Source: Psychrobacter immobilis
Lineage (GTDB): Bacteria; Pseudomonadota; Gammaproteobacteria; Pseudomonadales; Moraxellaceae
Length of the DNA: 64,000 nt
Direction of reading: 5' to 3'
NCBI RefSeq assembly: GCF_904846235.1
Contig: NZ_CAJGZN010000005.1
Span: forward strand, 1 to 64,000
Shown: positions 45,986-56,250 of the stretch, in pieces
Layout of the letters: every line of letters begins with the position of its first letter
Numbering within the stretch: the stretch's first letter is position 1
Made by a program: the position numbers and the translations under genes
Notes under the pieces: model-generated
Seen by the model: only the letters and a program-made list of their open reading frames with translations
What the model was told of the DNA's origin: nothing
Databases searched by the model: none

Positions 45986-46942
45986 TTAAGCGACTTTTTG
46001 AGTCGTGGCTTGTTGTTTTTGTTTCTGCGCGTAGACCGCCGCAGAGTCACGAACCCATTTGCCCTCTTCCCACGCTTTACGGCGCGCTTCGATACGCTCA
46101 TGGTTACACGGGCCTTTACCTGCGATCACGGCAAAGAATTCATCCCAGTTGATTTCACCGAACTCATAGTTGCCCGTTTCTTCGTTAAACGTTAAGTCTT
46201 TATCAGGAACGGTCAGGCCAAGCTCCAACACCTGTGGCACGGTGTTATTTACAAACTTTTGGCGCAGCTCATCGTTACTAAACAGCTTAATTTTCCACTT
46301 CATGCTCGCCGCACTGTTGGGGGAATTGTCATCATTTGGACCAAACATCATCAGCGCAGGCCACCAAAAGCGATCAACGGCATCTTGTGCCAGCGCTTTT
46401 TGTTCAGGTGTGCCATTTGCTAAGGCCATCATGGCTTCAAAACCTTGGCGTTGGTGGAAGCTTTCTTCTTTACAGATACGCACCATTGCGCGTGCGTAGG
46501 GACCGTACGATGTGCGGCACAGTGCCACTTGGTTTACGATGGCCGCACCGTCAACCAACCAGCCGATAGCAGCGATGTCCGCCCACGTTAAAGTTGGGTA
46601 ATTAAAGATTGAGGAGTATTTCATCTTGCCGGCAATCAGCTTGTCCATCATATCGTCACGATCTGCGCCTAGGGTTTCAGCGGCGCTATATAGGTAGAGT
46701 CCATGGCCTGCTTCATCTTGAACTTTCGCTAACAACACGGCTTTACGCTTGAGGGTTGGTGCACGCGTAATCCAGTTACCCTCAGGCAACATACCAACGA
46801 CTTCTGAATGCCCATGCTGCCCGATCTGGCGAATGAGCGTTTTACGATACGCCTCTGGCATCCAATCCTTTGGCTCAATTGAAATGTCCTTTTCAACCTT
46901 GCTATCAAACAATGCTACTTTCGTGGCTACTTGTGTATTCAT
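45986..46942 (-). CDS. paaA: PaaA, catalytic diiron subunit of phenylacetyl-CoA epoxidase
   Basis: A 318-residue ferritin-like oxygenase subunit. The diiron ligands are in [20 protein letters not shown] (about 80-99) and [18 protein letters not shown] (about 156-173). It epoxidises phenylacetyl-CoA at ring carbons 1 and 2. It is the first gene of the leftward paa operon; its promoter region faces that of paaZ and holds a PaaX-like inverted repeat (46982-47032). Confidence 0.95.
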   Translation of the reverse strand: MNTQVATKVALFDSKVEKDISIEPKDWMPEAYRKTLIRQIGQHGHSEVVGMLPEGNWITRAPTLKRKAVLLAKVQDEAGHGLYLYSAAETLGADRDDMMDKLIAGKMKYSSIFNYPTLTWADIAAIGWLVDGAAIVNQVALCRTSYGPYARAMVRICKEESFHQRQGFEAMMALANGTPEQKALAQDAVDRFWWPALMMFGPNDDNSPNSAASMKWKIKLFSNDELRQKFVNNTVPQVLELGLTVPDKDLTFNEETGNYEFGEINWDEFFAVIAGKGPCNHERIEARRKAWEEGKWVRDSAAVYAQKQKQQATTQKVA

Positions 46943-46981
46943 GTGACACCTCGTCCTTAAAGAATGTTCGTTCTATATAAT

Positions 46982-47032
46982 ATAAAGCGATACCTATTTA
47001 AAATCAAATATTATTTTAACGTATCACTTTAT
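46982..47032. promoter_or_regulatory. Candidate PaaX operator between paaA and paaZ
   Basis: ATAAAGCGATAC (46982-46993) and GTATCACTTTAT (47021-47032) pair at 11 of 12 positions, with a 27-base spacer. The published E. coli PaaX site has the shape TGATTC-N27-GAATCA; here the inner halves read CGATAC-N27-GTATCA. The same spacer length in the same divergent paaA/paaZ region supports the call. A second inverted repeat, TTATGAT (47150-47156) with ATCATAA (47164-47170), lies closer to paaZ. Confidence 0.6.
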
Positions 47033-47207
47033 TTCTTAGGCCGATTAATATCTAAGTATTTGTTTTTTATAATTATTTAAGATAAATTATTTTAAATAAA
47101 TTCTTATATTCTGTAGACACGCTTGACTTTTTAGCGATTTAACGACAAATTATGATATGTTTTATCATAACTTTTTCATAAACACGTATCGTAAATGGAG
47201 TTACTAC

Positions 47208-49259
47208 ATGTCAGATATCAAAACGTTAAGCTCACTCGTCCTCGGCAAAGCCTATATTGCCGAAAGCGAGTTTCGCACCGTACACCACGCCATCACTGGC
47301 GAGCCCATTTATCAAGTCAGTAGCGCTGGTATCGACACCAAAGCGGTGGTTGACTACGCCAAAGAATACGGCTCAGCGCTTGCCAACTGGACATTCCACG
47401 AGCGCGCCAATGCCTTAAAAGGGGTCGCACAATACCTGATGCAACGTAAAGAAGACTTTTATGCGTTAGCCACGGCAACGGGTGCGACGCGCAAAGACGC
47501 TTGGGTCGATATTGAAGGGGGTTTCGGTACTTTATTTGCTTATTCAAGCCTTGTGCGCCGTGAACTCAGCGATGAGACGGTCTTGATTGAAGACGCTTGG
47601 ATTCCGCTGTCCAAACAGGGTACGTTCGGCGCGAAGCACATCCTAAGCCCAAAGTTGGGCGTGGCGGTGCATATTGATGCGTTTAACTTCCCTATCTGGG
47701 GGATGTTAGAAAAAATCGCCCCGACGCTATTGGCTGGTGTCCCTTGTATCGTCAAGCCTGCCACCGAAGGCGCTGAGATGACGCATGCCGTGGTTGCAGC
47801 GATTCATGACAGCGGCCTGTTGCCAGAGGGGTCATTGCAGCTGATATGTGGTCAAACCTATGACTTGTTTGATCATCTAAACGCCCAAGACACCATCACC
47901 TTTACCGGTTCTGCGGTAACGGGGCAAAAACTGCGCGCCCATCCTCACTTAAATGCCAATTCAATCCCTTTCACCATGGAAGCCGATTCAGTGAACAGCG
48001 CGGTTTTGAGCCCAGACGCCAACGATGAAACGATCGATTTGTTTGTCCTCGAAGTTTTCCGCGAAGTGACGACCAAAGCGGGACAAAAATGTACCGCCAT
48101 TCGTCGCGCTTTTGTCCCTGCCGCCTTGCTAGAAACCGCGCAGACTCGCCTGATTAAAAAACTACAAAAAGTTGTGGTCGGTGACCCAAACCGCGAAGAG
48201 GTGACCATGGGTGCTTTAGCAAGCGTGAAGCAAAAACGTGACGTCACCGAAAAAGTGACCGAGCTTAGCCAAGAAGCTGACGTGGTATTTGGCAGTCACT
48301 TACGGGAAGACTTTATCCTACACGTAGATGACGCAGAAAAATCAGCCTGTTATCCGCCAACGGTGTTGGTCTGTCATCAGCCAACACAGGCGCAAAACAT
48401 CCATCGCATTGAAGCATTTGGCCCCGTGGTCACCCTCATGCCCTACAACGACCTCGGTGAACTCAGTACCCTTGTCGCCCGTGGTGAAGGCAGCTTGGTG
48501 GCCTCTATCGTGCGCAATGCAGACGAAAACATCGAAGCCTTATTGAAAAAAATTGCCCCTTGGCATGGCCGTGTCCATATCCTAGATAGCGAAAGCGCTC
48601 GTGAAAGTACGGGTCACGGTTCACCATTACCCTTGCTGGTACATGGTGGCCCAGGCCGTGCGGGCGGCGGCGAAGAGCTCGGTGGTCTGCGCGCCGTCAA
48701 ACACTACATGCAGCGTACCGCACTGCAAGGCTCCCCCAATGCCATTACCCAAGTCAGTCACAGCTGGACAGCAGGGGCGGACGTGTTCGAAGACCGCGTC
48801 CATCCGTTCAAAAAATCATTCGATGAGCTGCGTATTGGTGAGCGTCTATTGACCGCACGTCGCACGGTGACTGAGGCAGATATCGTCAACTTTGGCTGCT
48901 TAAGTGGCGACCATTTCTACGCGCATATGGACAAAATCGCGGCGGCAGATTCGTTCTTTGGCGAGCGCGTGGCCCATGGTTACTTTATCGTATCAGCAGC
49001 CGCTGGCTTGTTTGTCGACGCGGCAGCTGGCCCTGTTATCGCAAACTATGGCATGGATAACCTACGCTTCGTTGAGCCTGTCAAGATTGGTGACACCATT
49101 CAAGTGGAGTTAACTTGTAAACAAAAGACACCAAAGGCACAACGCGACCCAGAAGAAAAAGCGCATGGTGTGGTGGTATGGGACATCAAAGTGAAGAACC
49201 AGCGTGACGAATTGGTCGCCACGTATGACATCTTAACCTTAGTTGAGCGTCAGGCTTGA
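47208..49259 (+). CDS. paaZ: PaaZ, oxepin-CoA hydrolase/aldehyde dehydrogenase fusion
   Basis: I start at 47208 (683 residues, [13 protein letters not shown]) because GGAG lies eight bases before; 17 upstream codons from 47157 are in the promoter. The N-terminal aldehyde dehydrogenase domain (to about 520) has [14 protein letters not shown] with the nucleophilic Cys and a normal channel loop. The C-terminal MaoC-like (R)-hydratase domain has [15 protein letters not shown] with the Asp-His dyad. It opens the oxepin ring and oxidises the aldehyde. It is transcribed away from paaA. Confidence 0.95.
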   Translation: MSDIKTLSSLVLGKAYIAESEFRTVHHAITGEPIYQVSSAGIDTKAVVDYAKEYGSALANWTFHERANALKGVAQYLMQRKEDFYALATATGATRKDAWVDIEGGFGTLFAYSSLVRRELSDETVLIEDAWIPLSKQGTFGAKHILSPKLGVAVHIDAFNFPIWGMLEKIAPTLLAGVPCIVKPATEGAEMTHAVVAAIHDSGLLPEGSLQLICGQTYDLFDHLNAQDTITFTGSAVTGQKLRAHPHLNANSIPFTMEADSVNSAVLSPDANDETIDLFVLEVFREVTTKAGQKCTAIRRAFVPAALLETAQTRLIKKLQKVVVGDPNREEVTMGALASVKQKRDVTEKVTELSQEADVVFGSHLREDFILHVDDAEKSACYPPTVLVCHQPTQAQNIHRIEAFGPVVTLMPYNDLGELSTLVARGEGSLVASIVRNADENIEALLKKIAPWHGRVHILDSESARESTGHGSPLPLLVHGGPGRAGGGEELGGLRAVKHYMQRTALQGSPNAITQVSHSWTAGADVFEDRVHPFKKSFDELRIGERLLTARRTVTEADIVNFGCLSGDHFYAHMDKIAAADSFFGERVAHGYFIVSAAAGLFVDAAAGPVIANYGMDNLRFVEPVKIGDTIQVELTCKQKTPKAQRDPEEKAHGVVVWDIKVKNQRDELVATYDILTLVERQA

Positions 49260-49277
49260 TGCCCATATAAATTTGCC

Positions 49278-49308
49278 AAAAGGGAGTCGTCATGACTCCT
49301 TTTTTTTC
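49278..49308 (+). terminator. Terminator after paaZ
   Basis: AAAAGGGAGTC and GACTCCTTTTTTTT form a stem with one bulged G and a 5-base loop, ending in a T-run, 19 bp after the paaZ stop. Confidence 0.9.
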
Positions 49309-49508
49309 GACGAAAGTAAACTTTTTTGATAAAACATGTTGACGTTAGATTGTAGAATGGCTAAATTATAGTTTAAATGATACGTAATTTTATTTTTAAT
49401 AAATAAAAAGTATCATTAATTAATATCAATCACTGCTTGGCTAGGATAGCCATACCGTCGTTCCTAGGACAGTGGGTTTCTAGGACAACAACAGACAAGG
49501 AGTCACTA

Positions 49509-50831
49509 ATGACAACCACCACTGCAATGGCTGAAAACGCCTCGCTTGCTATACATCAGGATAAAAAAGTACTCACTGCCACCCTAGTTGGTACTGCGAT
49601 TGAATGGTATGATTTTTTCATCTATGCACAAGCCGCAAGTCTCATATTTGCTCCCTTGTTTTTCGCTGAAGTCAGCAAATCAAACCCTATGCTAGCCCAA
49701 ATCATCGCTTTTGCTACCGTTGGTATCTCATTTCTATTTCGCCCATTAGGCGCAATCATATGTGGTCGATTGGGTGACAAATACGGTCGCAAGATGGTAT
49801 TGGTAACAACCTTGATTTTGATGGGTGCGTCAACAACCTTAATCGGCTTCTTGCCGACTTATGCGCAAATTGGTGTATTAGCGCCCTTGGCTTTGGTATT
49901 TTTACGTATTATACAAGGCTTTTCTGCAGGTGGTGAATGGGGCGGTGCGGCATTGTTATCTGTCGAGCATGCACCCCTTAACAAACGCTCACTATTTGGG
50001 GCTTACCCACAGATTGGCGTACCCATCGGTATGATTTTAGCGACTGGTGTTCTGCTACTTTTAAATTTGATTTTAGGTAAAGAAGCCTACCTCGAATGGG
50101 GTTGGCGCATTCCATTTATATTATCGATTGCATTGATCATCGTGGGCACCTTTATCCGTCGTTCAGTTAAAGAGTCACCAGTGTTTGAAGCCATGCATCG
50201 CCGTAAAGCAGAAGCTTCTGCACCATTATCATTGTTATTCAAAAATCACACGCCAACAGTTCTTAAAGCAGCTTTAATCTTTATGGGAGTGAATGCAGGT
50301 GGTTATATCCTTATAGCCTTCATGGTGGGTTATGGTCAAAAAGTCTTAGGACTTAGCCCTACTTTGACCATGCTAATCGTAGTTGCGGCTGCTTTCTCTT
50401 GGCTAATATCAACCCTTTGGGGAGGTATATTAGGTGATAAGATTGGTCGTCTAAAGATCTTTAAATTAGGCTATATCTTATTGTCTTTATGGTCGATACC
50501 AATGTGGTTTTTGATTGATACCAAATCTCCTATTTTGTTCATGCTAGCATTAGTAATTTGGGCTATTCCTCTAGGTTTTACTTATGGTCCATTATCAGCC
50601 TTATTTGCTGAAATGTTCCCTGCCAAAGTACGTTTTTCAGGGGTATCCATCAGCTATGCATTAGGTTCCATTATTGGTGGTGCGTTCGCTCCGATGATTG
50701 CACAATGGATTATGGCAACTTATCAACAGTCATGGATGATTGGTTTGTATATTACTATCGTCTCATTAATTTCATTATTCACACTTTACACGATTAAAAA
50801 AGACCCACAAGGCGTTGATCTATCTCTTTAA
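49509..50831 (+). CDS. MFS transporter, metabolite:H+ symporter (MHS) family
   Basis: I start at 49509 (440 residues, MTTTTAMAENASL) since AAGGAG lies 7-8 bases before it; an upstream frame from 49437 lacks a site. About 12 hydrophobic segments are seen. TAIEWYDFFIYAQAA near TM1, FRPLGAIICGRLGDKYGRK in the TM2-3 loop, and FSAGGEWGGAALL place it in the MHS group (ShiA/ProP-like) of proton symporters. Next to the paa cluster it probably imports phenylacetate or a related aromatic acid; the substrate is inferred. It lies behind the paaZ terminator with its own A+T-rich promoter region. Confidence 0.85.
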   Translation: MTTTTAMAENASLAIHQDKKVLTATLVGTAIEWYDFFIYAQAASLIFAPLFFAEVSKSNPMLAQIIAFATVGISFLFRPLGAIICGRLGDKYGRKMVLVTTLILMGASTTLIGFLPTYAQIGVLAPLALVFLRIIQGFSAGGEWGGAALLSVEHAPLNKRSLFGAYPQIGVPIGMILATGVLLLLNLILGKEAYLEWGWRIPFILSIALIIVGTFIRRSVKESPVFEAMHRRKAEASAPLSLLFKNHTPTVLKAALIFMGVNAGGYILIAFMVGYGQKVLGLSPTLTMLIVVAAAFSWLISTLWGGILGDKIGRLKIFKLGYILLSLWSIPMWFLIDTKSPILFMLALVIWAIPLGFTYGPLSALFAEMFPAKVRFSGVSISYALGSIIGGAFAPMIAQWIMATYQQSWMIGLYITIVSLISLFTLYTIKKDPQGVDLSL

Positions 50832-51025
50832 ATAAATTTAGAGAGATAGTGGAAAATGTCACCATATGAAATGTATAAACGCTTTCCCAGCACACGACAA
50901 GAAACCAGTCCTACCTCACCTTTAACGGTTAAACAGCTGGTTAACTGTTGAAATACTGAAGTATCGTAATTGATAAATACCAAACGCAAGCCCTCAACCA
51001 GCAGATCTAAGCCTAAAATGAACAA

Positions 51026-51800
51026 ACTGGCTTGAGGGTAAGAGTTTGAATTTAGCTTGCGTTTTAAAGGTTTATTTTTAGTAGTTCAGAGAATGGTCGC
51101 CAATAAATTATCTGCAACAGTCTTTACGCTGATATTTCTGTTTGCCATAGCTTTTGAGCTATTTTTCCTTAAACTACAACTGTGACACTTAGTACAATTA
51201 ATGTCTATTAGTGTTTTTATAACCTCAAATATATTATCTTACTTTGTCTATTACCCTCCTTTATTGCCTCAGCATACTTTCTGACACCTTACCTTAAATC
51301 AAGCTATAACTTATTAGATAGCACAGACTGATGCTATGGCACTCAAATATCAGGTCACATTCCCATATGTCATGGATTTATTTTACTGGGATGAGTCAAA
51401 AAATCCATACATGCTATTATCTGTATAGCGTAGAAGGCTGAGGCATGAAATCCAGTTTTCTCAGTTGTTATTAAAGTCTGTGCTATGGTCTCATTGATAT
51501 GAGCAATTAAGTTTTGCGCTGCTGCATTATCAATAGTATTACCATTTTTTTGAGCATAGATCAGCGCATGCAATGTACGAGCCAGAATATAATTGCTTAG
51601 GTGATGATGACTCCGCCATCGAGATACTGTAAATCTGATTATAATGAATATACATACTTATCTGTAAATATTAAAAGCTTAAAAAGAGGTTTCCAACGAT
51701 ATACTAAATATAGCCTCGGTAACCTTTTTTAATTCGGCATCTTACTTAGGTCATATTGCCAATATTGGGGTTTGATGATGTAGATAATTAGCTCTGTATT
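51026..51800. other. Repeat and gene debris after the MHS transporter
   Basis: No intact gene. A family A repeat copy covers about 51298-51470 (CTATAACTTATTAGATAG, CATGGATTTATTTTACT, GTATAGCGTAGAAGGCTG). Its usual GGGGTTTGA end is missing; instead a leftward open frame enters from 51573 (MHALIYAQKNGNTIDNAAAQ then NLIAHINETIAQTL), apparently a fragment of a lost gene that runs into the repeat. A lone GGGGTTTGA end with ATATT before it is at 51767-51775. Confidence 0.5.
51298..51470 (+). repeat. Degenerate interspersed repeat, family A copy 3
   Basis: Matches 10990-11155 and 7705-7865 block by block (ATAACTTATTAG, ATGCTATGGC, TTATTTTACTGGGATGA, GTATAGCGTAGAAGGC, GGCATGAAATCCAG). The right end is truncated. 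Confidence 0.55.
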
Positions 51801-52193
51801 TTAGTTATCACATGAGATATCAAAACTATTAAATAGATGGTATAACTAGCAAGATAGTTGACCTATGCTGAAAAATCTAGAGAATCAAACCAGCTAAACT
51901 GGCTAATATTAAGCAAAACAAGGCACAAGCTTTTATTGATCAGGTAGCATCAGTGGCTGGAGATTTTTTGACTGTTATTAGAGACCACAATATCGAGAAA
52001 GAATTATTAAATCAGGTCATTCGTGATATAAAAGCCAATATCAATCGGATGGCAAATCAATAGACTTTGGGAAGTTGTTAAATTTGTTGTTAAAAATAAA
52101 TACCTAACAATCTTATCCCTTAATAGTAAAGGATTACGCTAAGTTAGTCGTTGCGTGGTGGGCGCACCAGTTAAGATATGAGTAGTACCGATT
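51800..52193 (+). pseudogene. Gene tails: decayed alcohol dehydrogenase end and unknown C-terminus
   Basis: At about 51800-51860, GATATCAAAACTATT and ATGGTATAACTAGCAAGATAG align with the alcohol dehydrogenase tail at 29067-29112 but carry several stops. From about 51885 to TAG 52060-52062 a second frame reads KPAKLANIKQNKAQAFIDQV then ASVAGDFLTVIRDHNIEKEL and DIKANINRMANQ, an all-helical C-terminus that I do not recognise. Its front is interrupted by a stop, so it is a remnant. The remaining 130 bases hold nothing clear before the terminator at 52194. Confidence 0.4.
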
Positions 52194-52228
52194 AAACCCT
52201 TGTAAGCCATACGCTGCAAGGGTTTTTT
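52194..52228 (+). terminator. Rho-independent terminator
   Basis: AAACCCTTG (52194-52202) and CAAGGGTTT (52217-52225) pair perfectly around a 14-base loop, followed by more T. It would end rightward transcripts of the debris region; the gene it once served is gone. Confidence 0.8.
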
Positions 52229-52396
52229 ATTGCGTGTCTATAATACACCCTAACCTTCCATACCTTAATGATAAAGGTATCGACTAACACTTCTTAGAAT
52301 ACCTTTAAAATATCTGAAATTATCAAGGCGTTGACTAACTCACCACCAAAACAAGCGACCATACAGACGCTATAGTTTTATATTAATGCACAGATA

Positions 52397-52436
52397 AAAA
52401 AATCACCCTAACTGTTCAAGTTAAGGTGATTTTTTA
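52397..52436. terminator. Terminator of the malic enzyme gene
   Basis: AATCACCCTAACT (52401-52413) and AGTTAAGGTGATT (52419-52431) pair with one mismatch around GTTCA, with A-run before and T-run after. On the minus strand it follows the malic enzyme stop by 45 bp; it can also act on the plus strand. Confidence 0.9.
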
Positions 52437-52480
52437 TAGTGTTTGCAATATCGATAATAGCTAACTATCTAATCTCTAAC

Positions 52481-54163
52481 CTAAAAAGAAGTACGGCGAT
52501 AGTTACGATACTCAGGTAACCAAAAGTTCGCTTTTAATCGGCGTTGTAAATTCTCCGATGTGATAGGTAGTGCTAGCTTGTCTTGAGCCGCTTGCAATGC
52601 CACTGCATACGCTATTTTTTCACTGATCTCTCTGATAACTTTGATCGGCGGTAAGATGGCACCAGGTGCTTTTTCGTATTCCATTGATATATCTGCAAGA
52701 GCTTGGCTTGCTGCCGTTAGCATATTATCGCTGATACCTGTCGCACGTGCTGCTAAAACACCTAGACCAATGCCAGGGAAAATATAGCTGTTATTACACT
52801 GAGAAACCTCAAACGACTGACCGTTATAAGTGGTATGAGGAAAAGGACTACCCGTTGCGATAATTGCCTTGCCTTTACTCCAATTAGTCACTTCTTGCGG
52901 CGTTGCTTCCACGCGAGACGTTGGGTTTGAAAGCGGTAGTACAATTGGGTGCTCAGTATTAGCACATAGCGATTCGATCACTTCTTGGGTGAACAGACCT
53001 TTTTGTCCGCTAACACCAAATAATACGGTAATTTTTGCTTGTTTAACTACTTGCGCTAAGCCGAGTTTCTTACTTTTGTCCCAGCTTGCAATAGCTGATT
53101 CTTTTTGTACTAACGGTTCTTGGAATTTTTGCAGTTCTGTCATGCCATCTGTTAGCAGGCCATAACGGTCAACCATGAACACTTGACTACGAGCTTGCTC
53201 TTCAGTCAATCCTTCACGCTGCATTTGGCGAATAATATGCTCAGCAATACCGCAACCTGCAGATCCTGCGCCTAAAAATGCGATATTCTGTTGGCTAAGT
53301 TTTTGACCTTTGTTTAGACACGCTGCAATCAGAGTACCAACCGATACCGCAGCAGTCCCTTGAATATCATCATTAAAGCAGCATAGCTGATCACGATATT
53401 TATTCAATAATGGTGTCGCGTTTTCCTGAGCAAAATCTTCAAATTGCAATAACACTTCTGGCCAACGGCGCTTAACGGCTTGAATAAATAAATCCACAAA
53501 TTCATTATATTCATCGCCAGAGATGCGCGGATTTCTCCAGCCCATATACATAGGATCATCAAGCAACTGTTGGTTATTGGTGCCGACATCCAGCAAAATA
53601 GGTAGACAGTAAGCTGGGCTAATACCACCACAAGCCGTATATAAAGACAACTTACCGATTGGAATACCCATACCACCAATACCCTGATCCCCTAGGCCCA
53701 AGATACGTTCACCGTCAGTAACAACGATCACTTTGACATTTTGTTTGGTGGCATTTTGTAGCATATCGTCGATTTTGTGACGCTCAGGATATGAGATAAA
53801 CAAACCACGTTTACGACGATAAATTTGCGAGAATTTTTCACACGCCTGACCAACGGTTGGGGTATAAATGAGCGGCATGACTTCTTCGATATGCTGCTCA
53901 ATTAGATGATGAAATAAGGTTTCATTGGTATCTTGGATGTTACGCAAGTAAATATGCTTATCCATCGCATCAGTGAATGAGCTTAGTTGATGATAAGCAC
54001 GTAATGATTGCTCCTCAATCGTTTCAATATTATGAGGTAATAGCCCCGTTAAATTAAAACTACTACGTTCTTCTGATGAAAAAGCACTACCTTTATTCAA
54101 TAAAGGTGTCTCTAAAAGAGCGGGTCCAGCAACAGGAATATATAAAGGACGCTTGTTTGACAT
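52481..54163 (-). CDS. maeA: NAD-dependent malic enzyme
   Basis: A 560-residue malic enzyme of the large (SfcA/MaeA) type. Blocks seen are [20 protein letters not shown] (about 97-116, ending at the catalytic Tyr), [20 protein letters not shown], the metal and lysine region [18 protein letters not shown], and the NAD fold [17 protein letters not shown]. It oxidatively decarboxylates malate to pyruvate. It is a single gene with its own terminator and serves the pyruvate supply when succinate and acetyl-CoA come from aromatics. Confidence 0.95.
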   Translation of the reverse strand: MSNKRPLYIPVAGPALLETPLLNKGSAFSSEERSSFNLTGLLPHNIETIEEQSLRAYHQLSSFTDAMDKHIYLRNIQDTNETLFHHLIEQHIEEVMPLIYTPTVGQACEKFSQIYRRKRGLFISYPERHKIDDMLQNATKQNVKVIVVTDGERILGLGDQGIGGMGIPIGKLSLYTACGGISPAYCLPILLDVGTNNQQLLDDPMYMGWRNPRISGDEYNEFVDLFIQAVKRRWPEVLLQFEDFAQENATPLLNKYRDQLCCFNDDIQGTAAVSVGTLIAACLNKGQKLSQQNIAFLGAGSAGCGIAEHIIRQMQREGLTEEQARSQVFMVDRYGLLTDGMTELQKFQEPLVQKESAIASWDKSKKLGLAQVVKQAKITVLFGVSGQKGLFTQEVIESLCANTEHPIVLPLSNPTSRVEATPQEVTNWSKGKAIIATGSPFPHTTYNGQSFEVSQCNNSYIFPGIGLGVLAARATGISDNMLTAASQALADISMEYEKAPGAILPPIKVIREISEKIAYAVALQAAQDKLALPITSENLQRRLKANFWLPEYRNYRRTSF

Positions 54164-54465
54164 AATGTAATCTTCTTATTAAAGGCATATGAGTGAAAGC
54201 CATACTAAGTGAAAGCTATGCTAGTGCTGCATTATACATAGCATCGACTGGTATTTAACAATAGATAACAAAATCATTTTGAATAAATATGCTTCTAAAC
54301 TCGAGGCCACTGATACATTTACCGAGAAATAATAAAAAAGCACTACCCATTGGCAGTGCTTCTGAGGGTGTATCGAACAATTTATAATGGACAAACACTG
54401 AACTATTTAGCTACTGATAAATAATCAGCCCATGGCCAGTTTTAAATATCAGTTATAGAGTTCAG
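54164..54465. other. Gap with leftward terminator of dld
   Basis: Between the malic enzyme start and the D-lactate dehydrogenase stop. On the minus strand AAGCACTGCC and GGTAGTGCTT form a stem around AATG, followed by TTTTATT (54333-54362), a good terminator for the lactate operon. The rest is A+T-rich upstream sequence of maeA; no gene is seen. Confidence 0.7.
54333..54362 (-). terminator. Terminator of the lactate operon
   Basis: Stem AAGCACTGCC/GGTAGTGCTT (one mismatch) with a four-base loop and a T-run on the minus strand, about 105 bp after the dld stop. Confidence 0.8.
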
Positions 54466-56217
54466 TTATAAACAACACGAGCAATTGCGTTTGGTTTTCG
54501 ACATTTTACCAATACCCGGATTAAAGGTATTGGTTGGGTCTAGGCTTTTATAGAAATTTTGCAAATCAGGTTCTGCTTCGTATAGATGCCCTACATTATG
54601 CTCAGCAGGATATTTGGCTCCGCGTGCGCTCAGTAGCTCTAGCATCATTTTTTTAACAAGATGTGCATCACTACCCTTCTTCAAAATATAGTCTTGATGA
54701 AATACATAACAAAAAAAGTGTCCATAATAGAGTTTCTTTTCCAAATGCTGTTCAATTTCTTTAGGTAACGTTTCGAGCCATTCTAACTCGTTACGTGGTA
54801 TAGCAATATCCAATGCCAATATATCGCCGACTTCTTTTTCATGTATGACTTCATATCTTAGTGCGGCACCTGCAGCGGCAAAGCGATGTAAAAAGGCGCT
54901 TTCTGATTCTTCTTGACTACATTCAAAATAGTTACCCGTATTTGAAGCGTCGAAAAAAACTTTCAGAAAATCCTGTGCTTCTGCTATGCCAGCATCACTC
55001 ATTTTTAAGATAAGATGATGCTCATATTGGTCGCGGTACTCTAGCATTCGCTTCGGTAAATGCTTTGGGAACATATTGGCAACGAACTGCATAACTTTGT
55101 CAGTGAAATGCTTTGGCATCCATGACCATTTATGGAATTTTGCATCCATAGCACCTTTGATAGAAAACAATCTAGGTAAGGCATTGGTACCGAGATGCTT
55201 AATACTCAGGAACGTGTCCTTACCATACTTAGCAGATACATCAAATATATCACGATGCATATACTCACCCACTTCAGGGGTATTATCGAAGCTCGATAAC
55301 ATTTGCCTTCTGAGCTGTGCAAGCTCACTCACACTATTAGTGCCTATATAAAAGGTTTTCTCTTTTACAGCCGTTGGATAAGTGTCAAGACGTACTGCAA
55401 ATACCGCCAGCTTGCCAGCACAGCCGCTTGCTTCATACAGTCTTCGCTTATCCGCATTAAAGCGGCTTGGTGTGCTTGCATCAACATCTTTTACTCTAGC
55501 GATGTACTCTTTGTCAGATGCGAGCTTGCCAGTGTCAGGTAGTTCTCTTTTATCGAAATTACCTGTTTGTAAGTTAGTGAGTATTTCTTCTGGAGTATCT
55601 CCTAACTCTACGTCTAGGTGATTAACTAATACTAGCTGACCGTGCTTGTCTATTTGGGCAAACAAAGCAAGCTCGGTATAAGCAGGACCTCTTTTCACCA
55701 GAGCCCCACCTGAATTGTTAGAAACACCGCCAATAATTGACGCACCCAACGTCGATGAACCGATGACCGAGTGAGGCGCTCTATTTACGGCTTTAAGCTG
55801 ACTTTGCAATTGGTGCAACGTGGCGCCAGGTAAGCTAATCACTTGCTCGTTATCATTCACCAAATACAACTGATTCATTGCAAGGGTGTTAATCACAACC
55901 ACTGGTCTATCGTAGTCATTACCGCTCGGGGTTGAGCCTTCAGTCAGCCCTGTTTTTGCTGCTTGCATGATAATAATGCAGTCGCCTTCCACACATATTT
56001 CTAGACTACGCCAAATCTCCAGCAGCTTTTGTGGAAACAAAACGGCCAATGCAGCTCCGCCGCCAGAACGCCACCCCATTCTATAGTGCTCGTTTTTCTC
56101 TGGATCTGCTTGTACATTGCTAGCACCTAATACGTTCGTCAGCTTGTCTAACACTTGATCAGGGCTAATGATGTCTTGAGAAGGCATATTTGATGAGAAA
56201 AGGTTTGATGAATGCAT
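54466..56217 (-). CDS. dld: Quinone-dependent D-lactate dehydrogenase
   Basis: A 583-residue FAD enzyme of the E. coli Dld type. The FAD-binding PCMH-like domain includes MQAAKTGLTEGSTPSGNDYD (about 83-102) and SSTLGASIIGGVSNNSGGAL, and the membrane-associated Dld middle and C-terminal domains follow, with the ligand region HYGHFFCYVFHQDYILKKG (in fact YYGHFFCYVFHQDY) and the end NPGIGKMSKTKR. It passes electrons from D-lactate to quinone at the inner membrane. A cysteine cluster CSCC at the C-terminus is unusual. It lies 33 bp behind the lactate permease gene. Confidence 0.93.
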   Translation of the reverse strand: MHSSNLFSSNMPSQDIISPDQVLDKLTNVLGASNVQADPEKNEHYRMGWRSGGGAALAVLFPQKLLEIWRSLEICVEGDCIIIMQAAKTGLTEGSTPSGNDYDRPVVVINTLAMNQLYLVNDNEQVISLPGATLHQLQSQLKAVNRAPHSVIGSSTLGASIIGGVSNNSGGALVKRGPAYTELALFAQIDKHGQLVLVNHLDVELGDTPEEILTNLQTGNFDKRELPDTGKLASDKEYIARVKDVDASTPSRFNADKRRLYEASGCAGKLAVFAVRLDTYPTAVKEKTFYIGTNSVSELAQLRRQMLSSFDNTPEVGEYMHRDIFDVSAKYGKDTFLSIKHLGTNALPRLFSIKGAMDAKFHKWSWMPKHFTDKVMQFVANMFPKHLPKRMLEYRDQYEHHLILKMSDAGIAEAQDFLKVFFDASNTGNYFECSQEESESAFLHRFAAAGAALRYEVIHEKEVGDILALDIAIPRNELEWLETLPKEIEQHLEKKLYYGHFFCYVFHQDYILKKGSDAHLVKKMMLELLSARGAKYPAEHNVGHLYEAEPDLQNFYKSLDPTNTFNPGIGKMSKTKRNCSCCL

Positions 56218-56250
56218 ATCAATCTCTTTATCTTGGAGGTTACATGTGCT

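Noticed and set aside
50928..50945. Imperfect 18-base palindrome GTTAAACAGCTGGTTAAC.
   Set aside because: It has two mismatched pairs and no gene start nearby, so a regulatory role is not supported.
50828..51025. Leftward open frame of 65 codons after the MHS transporter.
   Set aside because: No ribosome site, no recognised motif and overlap with the transporter stop. It could be a fragment, but I cannot support it as a gene.
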